NCBI GenBank assembly: GCA_021787655.1
Contig: JAJYLM010000102.1
Span: forward strand, 1 to 7,643
Direction of reading: 5' to 3'
From: a bacterium
GTDB taxonomy: Bacteria; JAMCPX01
Length of the DNA: 7,643 bases
Below the pieces are notes generated by a model. The model saw only the letters and a list, made by a program, of their open reading frames with translations. It had not been told where the DNA came from and did not search any database. How positions within the stretch are numbered: position 1 is the first letter of the stretch; each line of letters begins with the position of its first letter. A program made the position numbers and the translations under genes. Positions 1 through 5,697 of the stretch are shown piece by piece.

Positions 1-554
1 ATGTGAGCGAGGTTTCAGGAAGGGGGGTCGGACTGGACGTGGTGAAGACCAACCTCAGGCTTATCAGCGGTTTGATAGATATAGATACACAGGAGGGCAG
101 GTGGACGAGGTTTACCCTGACCCTTCCGGTAACGCTTGCGATCATTCAGGCGCTCCTGATCGAGTCCGAAGGAAAACGCTATGCAGTACCGCTGAATTCG
201 ATCAACGAAAGCCTATCCATCAGTGCAGATGAGATTCGCTTCATCGAAAACAAGGAAGTCATTAAACTCAGAGACACCGTTATCCCGGTCATCAGGCTGT
301 CGCGCTTTTTCAATTTCGATGTCGCGCCGGCTGCGGCCCTGGAAAATTATTATGTCGTCGTCGTTGGAAGCGGGGAGAGGTGGATCGGCATCCTTGCCGA
401 CCGGTTCGTGGGACAACAGGACGTCGTTATCAAATCCCTCGGCAGACTGCTCAAAGGCGTCAGGGGGATAGCGGGAGCGGCCGACATAGGTTCCGGAGAA
501 ATAGTGCTGGTGCTCGACGCATCCGTGTTCATAGAAGAGGCGGTCAAGGTGTAA
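1..554 (+). CDS. cheA: Chemotaxis histidine kinase CheA, 3' fragment (end of ATP-binding domain plus P5 domain)
   Basis: This is the C-terminal part of a CheA kinase, which phosphorylates itself on ATP and passes the phosphate to response regulators while docked to receptor-CheW arrays. The gene enters from the left in the frame whose first full codon is at base 3, so the P1-P3 domains and most of P4 are missing. About 183 codons are visible. Residues 6-14 read GRGVGLDVV, the glycine-rich box of the CheA ATPase domain. Residues 32-43 (GRWTRFTLTLPV) match the following GxGTxFxLxLP segment, except that Trp34 sits where a glycine is usual. Residues from about 47 to the end form the CheW-like P5 regulatory domain: a YAVPL strand, an LRDTVIPVIRLSRFF segment and a closing IVLVLDASVFIEE. 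The next gene starts 2 bases after the stop. Family identity is very secure; whether the kinase is active cannot be judged from this fragment. Confidence 0.95.
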   Translation, partial: VSEVSGRGVGLDVVKTNLRLISGLIDIDTQEGRWTRFTLTLPVTLAIIQALLIESEGKRYAVPLNSINESLSISADEIRFIENKEVIKLRDTVIPVIRLSRFFNFDVAPAAALENYYVVVVGSGERWIGILADRFVGQQDVVIKSLGRLLKGVRGIAGAADIGSGEIVLVLDASVFIEEAVKV

Positions 555-556
555 CC

Positions 557-1366
557 ATGTACGAACGGTTCTACGGACTGAATGAAAAGCCTTTCAGCAA
601 GACGCCGGATCCGCGGTATCTCTACAAGTCGCGCCAGCACGAAGAGGCACTCGAGCGGATATTGTTCGCCATTCAGGAGAAAGAACTCGCCGTGCTGACC
701 GGGGATATCGGTTCGGGCAAGACAACATTGTCCAGAACAGCCATGGATGCTCTTGACGAGGGTTCCCTGGTCATCAACATCATCAATCCGAGGCTTTCTC
801 CGACGCAGTTCCTGAAGACCATAGCAAAGCGGCTTGGAATCCAGGACATCAGGTATTTTAAACAGGACATCATCGAACAGATGAGCGAGAGGATAGCGGA
901 GTTGTACGAGCAGCACATTACCCCCGTTGTCTTTGTTGATGAGGCGCAGTTGATACCGTCGAAGGACACGATCGACGAGATTCGGCTGCTGACGAACTAC
1001 CAGCTTGACACCTCAAACCTTATCACGATTATACTGATAGGACAGACGGAATTCAGGGAAAGGCTGCAGGCACGGCATTACCGCGCGTTCAGGCAGAGAA
1101 TCGGCATGTCGTATCACCTCGGGCCCCTGAGCATGGAGGACACGGGAAACTATATAAACTTCCGGCTCAAGGTTGCCGGCAGATCGGAGCCGCTCTTTAC
1201 GTCCTCTGCTGTGGAGATGATCTACTCACATTCGAACGGCGTACCCCGGACCATCAATACCATCTGCAACAATGCACTGCTGTACGGGTACGGGGAAGAA
1301 CTCGGAACGATCGATGACAGGGCGATTCAAGCAATCATCGAGGATATTAAAATAAGTCTGGCATAA
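557..1366 (+). CDS. ExeA/GspA-like AAA+ ATPase
   Basis: A 269-residue P-loop ATPase of the ExeA/GspA (AAA_22) type. Relatives drive assembly of type II secretion or pilus secretins, or accompany exopolysaccharide/exosortase loci. The N-terminus MYERFYGLNEKPF followed by TPDPRYLY is the typical start of this family and fixes the ATG; an AAGGTG ribosome site (546-551) lies 5 bases before it. Walker A is GDIGSGKTT (residues 49-57), Walker B is VVFVDEAQ (124-131), sensor 1 lies in IILIGQTE (158-165), possible arginine-finger residues are Arg179/Arg181, and the sensor-2 motif is GVPR (228-231). All catalytic residues look intact. Unlike full-length ExeA it has no membrane segment and no peptidoglycan-binding domain, so it is probably a soluble cytoplasmic protein. 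Its place between cheA and cheW, 2 and 3 bases from its neighbours, implies co-expression with the chemosensory core. The job there is unknown; acting on pili, secretion or polysaccharide machinery, or on array assembly, is inference. Confidence 0.88.
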   Translation: MYERFYGLNEKPFSKTPDPRYLYKSRQHEEALERILFAIQEKELAVLTGDIGSGKTTLSRTAMDALDEGSLVINIINPRLSPTQFLKTIAKRLGIQDIRYFKQDIIEQMSERIAELYEQHITPVVFVDEAQLIPSKDTIDEIRLLTNYQLDTSNLITIILIGQTEFRERLQARHYRAFRQRIGMSYHLGPLSMEDTGNYINFRLKVAGRSEPLFTSSAVEMIYSHSNGVPRTINTICNNALLYGYGEELGTIDDRAIQAIIEDIKISLA

Positions 1367-1369
1367 CCT

Positions 1370-2107
1370 ATGGATATCGCAAAACTGAGAAAAAAGGCAA
1401 AACAGCAGCAGGCAGACCACACACCCGGACCGGAGGACGCAGGGCAGAAATCCCTTGTCCCCGGGGAACAGGTTCAAGCCGGGAAGACGACGGTACCTGA
1501 AAAGGAAAGTGCGCCCAGGCCAGTGCTCCCGGAGGCAACGCCCGGTCAGCAGGCCGTGAAGGTACAGGACACCATGCCCGGTCACCTGCCGCCGGAAACC
1601 GGGGCCGCAGCAGAGGAAAAACCGCTGTTGGAGCTGGCACAGGATGAACTGACAAAACTGACCCCGGGCCAGAAAGAGCGTGAACTGCTCTGCTTCAGGC
1701 TCGGAGAGGAGGAGTACGCCATCGATTTGAGTACGGTCAAAGAGATTATCCGGGTCAAAGAGATTACCCCCGTACCCAATACCTCGGATTTCGTGCTCGG
1801 CATAACGGTGCTCCGCGGCGAGATCATTCCGGTGATCGATTTGCGGAAGCGCATCGGCCTGCCCTTTTTGAAGTTCACCCCGAATACGCGGTTTATCATT
1901 GTCTCCTTCGAAGATGCGATGACAGGGCTCGTGGTGGACACAATCCCCAGCGTCAGACGGGTCCATGCAGGTTCCATCCAATCCGCAGATATGGTGGGGA
2001 GCATCGATATACGGTTTCTCGCGGGAATCAGTACCGGCAAGAGCGGGTTTACGGTCCTTCTGAAACTTGAAGAGATACTGAAACAGTCCGATATGCTCAG
2101 AGGATGA
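1370..2107 (+). CDS. cheW: CheW-type adaptor with long N-terminal extension
   Basis: A 245-residue CheW adaptor, which bridges MCPs and the CheA P5 domain in the cytoplasmic array. The CheW fold covers about residues 104-240: strand LLCFRLGEEEYAIDL, helix/strand VKEIIRVKEITPVP, and the hallmark LRGEIIPVIDLRKRIGLP (148-165), ending in a FTVLLKLEEIL strand-helix. Before it lies an unusual extension of roughly 100 residues. It opens with a basic, helix-like MDIAKLRKKAKQQ, then becomes rich in Pro, Gly, Gln, Glu and Ala and is probably disordered; standard CheWs are about 150-180 residues in total. There is no clear ribosome site before the ATG, so translation may depend on coupling to the AAA+ gene that ends 3 bases upstream. 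No other start would keep the conserved-looking N-terminus. It overlaps or nearly touches a second cheW downstream. The extension may tether another partner or set array spacing, which is inference. Confidence 0.92.
   Translation: MDIAKLRKKAKQQQADHTPGPEDAGQKSLVPGEQVQAGKTTVPEKESAPRPVLPEATPGQQAVKVQDTMPGHLPPETGAAAEEKPLLELAQDELTKLTPGQKERELLCFRLGEEEYAIDLSTVKEIIRVKEITPVPNTSDFVLGITVLRGEIIPVIDLRKRIGLPFLKFTPNTRFIIVSFEDAMTGLVVDTIPSVRRVHAGSIQSADMVGSIDIRFLAGISTGKSGFTVLLKLEEILKQSDMLRG
2098..2103 (+). promoter_or_regulatory. Ribosome-binding site deciding the second cheW start
   Basis: The sequence CAGAGG lies 9 bases before the ATG at 2113 but directly abuts the ATG at 2104. This spacing favours 2113 (protein beginning MATVKEQ) over 2104 (MRDMATVKEQ). 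The site lies inside the last codons of the upstream cheW. Confidence 0.5.
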
Positions 2108-2112
2108 GAGAC

Positions 2113-2649
2113 ATGGCAACAGTAAAAGAACAGACAAAAAGCGCAACAGCAGCTGCACAGGAAAACAATGCCCAGCTTATCCTCATCAGCATCGGGAGTG
2201 CTTTTTATGCAATCGATATCATGAAGATTGTGGAGATCATCAAATACATGCCGGTGACACCGGTACCCCGGGCACCCGAATTTCTGGAAGGAGTAATCGA
2301 CCTGAGGGGGGATATTATACCGGTGATAGATATGAGAAAGCGTTTCGAGATCCCCGCCGGGACACCGCATGAAAAGACCCGGATCGTCATTATACGGGTC
2401 GTCGACAAAATCGCAGGACTGATCGTTGACGGGGTCAGGGAGGTTCTCCGGGTACCTGCGGCAAAGGTACTGCCTCCGCCGAAGATAGTCCAGGGGATAG
2501 AGTCCGAATATCTGTCCGGTGTCGTCAGTGACCGGGGCAGGATCATTCTGGTGCTGAATCTGGACAGGATACTGACATCAACCGAAAGGGTCCAGTTCAA
2601 AAATCTTGTTTTTAAAAATCAAAAACCGGAGACAGGAGGCAAGGAATGA
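2113..2649 (+). CDS. cheW: CheW chemotaxis adaptor (compact)
   Basis: A 178-residue CheW, the scaffold that links receptors to CheA. After a short polar leader (residues 1-20) comes a single CheW domain: LILISIGSAFYAIDI (22-36), EIIKYMPVTPVPRAPEFLEG (41-60), the diagnostic LRGDIIPVIDMRKRF (64-78), a central IAGLIVDGVREVLRVP (100-115) and the closing IILVLNLDRIL strand-helix (144-154). It is clearly paralogous to the CheW just upstream but diverged, so this is not a recent duplication. The alternative start at 2104 would overlap the upstream stop in an ATGA pair and add three residues; the 2113 start is preferred because of ribosome-site spacing. The stop overlaps the ATG of the MCP gene (ATGA at 2646-2649), indicating coupled translation. 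The two CheWs could be used in mixed arrays or bind different receptors; the sequence does not decide this. Confidence 0.95.
   Translation: MATVKEQTKSATAAAQENNAQLILISIGSAFYAIDIMKIVEIIKYMPVTPVPRAPEFLEGVIDLRGDIIPVIDMRKRFEIPAGTPHEKTRIVIIRVVDKIAGLIVDGVREVLRVPAAKVLPPPKIVQGIESEYLSGVVSDRGRIILVLNLDRILTSTERVQFKNLVFKNQKPETGGKE
2634..2639 (+). promoter_or_regulatory. Strong ribosome-binding site for the MCP gene
   Basis: A perfect AGGAGG stands 6 bases before the ATG at 2646, within the end of the upstream cheW. It is the best ribosome site in the window, which fits the high receptor-to-CheW/CheA ratio seen in many arrays. Confidence 0.75.
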
Positions 2650-4760
2650 AAGTTATCGGCGAGTTCCAAAATATACGGCACAGCCTGAGATTGAAATTTA
2701 TTCTTTATATTATCTGGGGTATCGTAGTGCTCAGCGCCATTTACAGCGGGTACTACCTCCTCCTGACCAGGTCGATCTCCGTCGACGAACTCAGAAAGAG
2801 GGGCGAGATGATAGCTGAGAATTTCGCCTACAACATCCGGTTCGGCGTCATTGCCGAAGACAAAGTACTTCTGAGCGAGCTGCTCGATAATATCCTCAAG
2901 GACAAGGATATCGCATACGTCGTGGTTACGGACAACAAAGGTGCCATCCTCGTGTCGAAGTTCAGACAGTCCGGGCTATCGAACGAGGTGAATGGAATCC
3001 TGTCGAGCCCGAAAGACAAGAGTGAGACGATTGAACTCGGATCGTCCGGAAAGTTTCTGGAAATCAATAAAGATGTTGTTACGACCAGCTCGGCCCTCAC
3101 TGCGCAGGAACAAGCCGGACAATCGAAGATCATACGGGGGTACGTGTACCTGGGCATGTCATTTGCCAGTATCAGCAAGAAATTCACGTCCCTGCTCCTC
3201 GGTGCCGTGCTGATTGTCCTCATCAACTTTGTCCTCGGCACAGTGCTGACGTTCGTCTTCGTGCAGCGTATCGTGGGCCAGATACCGGCGATCGCGGAAA
3301 AGGCATCCTCGCTTTCCGAGGGAGATCTCACCCAGACCGTGGCTTCACGCTCGAAGGACGAAATAGGACTGCTTGCCGGATCATTCAACGCGATGTCTGA
3401 AAACCTCAGGAAGGTCCTCGGGAACGTCCGTGCGACGTCCGAGGCGCTCGTTGACGTGGTCCACAAGATATCGGGCAGTGCAGTGTCTCTGCTCGAATCC
3501 TCTGAAGTTCAGCAGAAATCGGTTGAAGACACCACCTCGTCCATGACCCAGCTGAATGCATCGATCAAGGATATCGCAAAGAACACCGATACGCTGCATA
3601 CGTCGTCCACGGAAAGCGCCTCGTCGGTCCTGGAACTGTCGTCCAGTATTGAAGAGGTCCTCGAAAACGTCGAGATGCTCTCGTCGGCAATCGAGGAGAC
3701 CACATCATCCATCGAGGAGATGAGTGCCTCCATCAAACAGGTCGCCGGCAACGTGGATCAGCTGCTGCGGATAACGGACGAAACGGCGACGTCGATCGTC
3801 GAAATGGATGCCTCGACCAAGCAGATAGAGGCGAACACAAATGAAACGTTCACGATTGCCAACAAGGTTATGGCGGACGCAAAAGAGGGCGTCTTGTCCG
3901 TGAATATCACGATCGAAGGCATGAAGCAGATCCGGGAGGCATCGAACCACGTTGCAGAGACGATCGGCAGTTTTGTTCAGAAAGTCGATGATATCGGGAA
4001 GATACTCAATGTCATAGAAGAGGTGACGGCTCAGACCAATCTGCTGGCACTCAATGCCGCCATCATCGCTTCGCAGTCCGGTGAGTACGGCAAGAGTTTT
4101 GCGGTCGTTGCAGACGAGATCAAGGAGCTTGCCGAACGGACCGCAGCTTCGACAAAAGAAATAACGAACATCATACGGGCCGTCCAGGGTGAATCCATCC
4201 AGGCCCGGGAATCCGTCGTGTCGGTCAACAAGGCGGTCGAGAAAGGAAGCGAACTCGCGAATTCGGCAGGCACCGCCCTCCTGAAAATATCCGAGAGCTC
4301 TTCCCAGGCAAGTCTGATGTCCGGCGAGATAGCCCGGGCAACGCAGGACCAGACCAAGGCATCGAAAGAGGTCACCAACGCCATAACCAACATAACGACC
4401 ATGATGGTGGAAATAGCGAAGGCGACACAGGAACAGGCACGGGGGTCGGAGCAGATAACCAAGGCGTCCGAGAGGATGAGGAGCGTTTCCGAACAGGTCA
4501 AGAATTCAATGGAGGAACAGTCCAAGAGCAGCAAATTTATCAGCCAGGCGATCGAAAACATATCCGAGATGGTGAGCTTTATCAACAAGGCGACACAGGA
4601 ACAGGCAAAAACGAATGAGTTTGTCATGTCTTCATTGAGCAGGATCAAAACGTCTTCCGGCGAAAACGTGGAGAACGTATCACAGCTCAATGAGATCTCG
4701 AAGGCCCTTGACAAACAGTCCAGTGTTCTGCAGGACATATTGAAAATGTTCAAGGTATAA
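2646..4760 (+). CDS. Methyl-accepting chemotaxis protein with long signalling hairpin
   Basis: A 704-residue membrane chemoreceptor. TM1 is at about residues 17-40 and TM2 at about 182-206. The roughly 140 residues between them should be an extracytoplasmic sensor of the PAS/Cache type (IAENFAYNIRFG, then DIAYVVVTDNKGAILVS at 88-104, and RGYVYLGMS before TM2); the ligand cannot be told. A HAMP domain follows (about 207-258; IPAIAEKASSLSEGDL, DEIGLLAGSFNAM). The rest is a coiled-coil hairpin with its tip at about 463-490 (QTNLLALNAA and FAVVADEI), the part that binds CheA and CheW. The tip reads AAIIASQSGE rather than the enteric AAIEAARAGE. Likely methylation sites fit the SSxxEExxSS pattern at 346-355 (Glu350/351) and about 353-362 (Glu357/358). 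Each arm is about 30 heptads long, well above E. coli Tsr. There is no C-terminal NWETF-like CheR/CheB tether; the protein ends LKMFKV. The specific role is unknown, but family assignment is certain. Confidence 0.97.
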   Translation: MKVIGEFQNIRHSLRLKFILYIIWGIVVLSAIYSGYYLLLTRSISVDELRKRGEMIAENFAYNIRFGVIAEDKVLLSELLDNILKDKDIAYVVVTDNKGAILVSKFRQSGLSNEVNGILSSPKDKSETIELGSSGKFLEINKDVVTTSSALTAQEQAGQSKIIRGYVYLGMSFASISKKFTSLLLGAVLIVLINFVLGTVLTFVFVQRIVGQIPAIAEKASSLSEGDLTQTVASRSKDEIGLLAGSFNAMSENLRKVLGNVRATSEALVDVVHKISGSAVSLLESSEVQQKSVEDTTSSMTQLNASIKDIAKNTDTLHTSSTESASSVLELSSSIEEVLENVEMLSSAIEETTSSIEEMSASIKQVAGNVDQLLRITDETATSIVEMDASTKQIEANTNETFTIANKVMADAKEGVLSVNITIEGMKQIREASNHVAETIGSFVQKVDDIGKILNVIEEVTAQTNLLALNAAIIASQSGEYGKSFAVVADEIKELAERTAASTKEITNIIRAVQGESIQARESVVSVNKAVEKGSELANSAGTALLKISESSSQASLMSGEIARATQDQTKASKEVTNAITNITTMMVEIAKATQEQARGSEQITKASERMRSVSEQVKNSMEEQSKSSKFISQAIENISEMVSFINKATQEQAKTNEFVMSSLSRIKTSSGENVENVSQLNEISKALDKQSSVLQDILKMFKV
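4419..4607 (+). repeat. Heptad-based periodic repeat in MCP C-terminal helix, with a 21-base exact direct repeat
   Basis: The descending helix of the receptor carries the similar segments ATQDQTKAS, ATQEQARGS, SMEEQSKSS and ATQEQAKTN, starting at residues 565, 593, 621 and 649. The spacing is exactly 28 residues (four heptads). At DNA level the second and fourth copies share an identical 21-base stretch at 4419-4439 and 4587-4607, 168 bases apart. The first protein copy lies just upstream, at about 4338. This is probably coiled-coil periodicity from old internal duplication, not a mobile or regulatory repeat. Confidence 0.7.
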
Positions 4761-4767
4761 GTGCCGC

Positions 4768-5697
4768 ATGATCATACGCTGTCCCCAATGTTCTGCAACG
4801 TATAAAGTGGATGATGACAGGATTTCCGGCGCGAGCCTGAAGCTGAGGTGTTCGAAGTGCGGCCAGATATTCCTCCTCAGGAAAAAGGTGGCACAGGAGC
4901 CGGTGAAAGAGGAACTGCCAGTGAGGGCAGAAGGGAGAAAGATACTCATTGCCCATGCATCCGGTTCCATGCGCGAAATGATGGGCGAACTCCTCAGGGA
5001 AGAGAAGTTTTTCCCGCTGTTTGCAAAGAACGGTGTTGAGGCAGTTTCCATCATGGAGGACACCCATCCCGACGTGGTCATCGTCGATGTCGCACTGCCG
5101 GATATCTTCGGTTTTGAGTTCCCGGAGCTGATCAAGCAGGATAAGCGCCTGCAGAGCATCAAGGTGATCCTGGTGGCATCGATCTACGACAAGACACGCT
5201 ACAAGCGCATACCACAGAGCCTGTACGGGGCCGATGATTTTATAGAGAAGCACCATATCAGGGACAGCCTCGTGGCAAAAATAAACAGGCTTATCAGCGG
5301 TCAGGAAGAAGTCAGAGAAACGGCGGGAGCAGCCGAACCGGTTGCCGTCGGTCTCGGTGTGGATGAGGTATCCAGCCCCGAGGTTCGGACCAGTGATGCC
5401 GCAAAGCTCAACGAAGAAGAACTCGTTCACACGCCTGCAGACATGCAGGATATTGAAAAGGCAAAGCGGCTGGCACGCATCATCGTTTCCGACATTGCGC
5501 TGTACAACCAGGACCTCCTGGAACAAGGTATACGGCAGGACACGGTGGGGGAAGTGCTGGAGAAGGATCTCGAAGAGGGACGGAGGCTGTACAACAAACG
5601 AATCTCGGAACGCATTCGGCAGCAGGGCGATTTTCTGGACGAGTCTCTCCGGGAGCTGATAGAGAAGAAGAAGAAAGAACTGGGGCTTGTCCAATGA
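4768..5697 (+). CDS. Zinc-ribbon / degenerate receiver-domain protein with helical C-terminus
   Basis: A 309-residue soluble protein with three parts. Residues 1-40 are an MJ0042-type zinc ribbon with CPQC (Cys5, Cys8) and CSKC (Cys28, Cys31). Residues about 57-178 are a CheY-like receiver: the phospho-acceptor aspartate is Asp107 (VIVDVALPD), the Thr/Ser position is Ser138 (LVAS) and the conserved lysine is Lys161 (ADDFIEK). The acidic pair that should end the first strand and bind Mg is missing: ILIADDS has become ILIAHAS (His63, Ala64). A variable linker (about 180-215) leads to a charged helical region (228-305) with RLARIIVSDIALYN and EEGRRLYNKRI. The receiver may therefore not accept phosphate normally and may act as a constitutive or phosphate-independent switch (inference). 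The start is set by the zinc-ribbon N-terminus; only a weak AAGG lies upstream. It begins 7 bases after the MCP and its stop overlaps the HEAT gene's ATG, so it is a likely output or scaffold part of this pathway. Confidence 0.88.
   Translation: MIIRCPQCSATYKVDDDRISGASLKLRCSKCGQIFLLRKKVAQEPVKEELPVRAEGRKILIAHASGSMREMMGELLREEKFFPLFAKNGVEAVSIMEDTHPDVVIVDVALPDIFGFEFPELIKQDKRLQSIKVILVASIYDKTRYKRIPQSLYGADDFIEKHHIRDSLVAKINRLISGQEEVRETAGAAEPVAVGLGVDEVSSPEVRTSDAAKLNEEELVHTPADMQDIEKAKRLARIIVSDIALYNQDLLEQGIRQDTVGEVLEKDLEEGRRLYNKRISERIRQQGDFLDESLRELIEKKKKELGLVQ

Noticed and set aside
380..556. In-frame upstream extension of the AAA+ gene to base 380
   Set aside because: It would lie wholly within the cheA P5 coding region; the MYERFYGLNEKPF start at 557 is the family N-terminus and has its own ribosome site.
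1735..1766. 14-base direct repeat with an 18-base period in the first cheW (1735-1748 and 1753-1766)
   Set aside because: It encodes VKEIIR-VKEITP, which aligns with ordinary CheW sequence without any insertion, so it looks like chance from similar codons.
1226..2158. Long minus-strand open frame (about 310 codons) opposite the AAA+ and first cheW genes
   Set aside because: It is antisense to secure genes, its product is rich in Cys, Leu, Phe and Arg with no recognisable domain, and it is explained by codon bias of the + strand.
4761..4763. GTG as an alternative start for the zinc-ribbon receiver gene
   Set aside because: It is 7 bases from the ATG at 4768 and out of frame.
5661..5677. AAG-rich run near the end of the receiver gene as a programmed frameshift site
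   Set aside because: It encodes a lysine-rich helix end, the frame continues normally to a stop that overlaps the next start, and no shifted product makes sense.
4750..5694. Long minus-strand open frame (about 314 codons) opposite the zinc-ribbon receiver gene
   Set aside because: It mirrors almost exactly the real + strand gene, whose zinc ribbon and receiver are clear; the antisense product shows no family resemblance.
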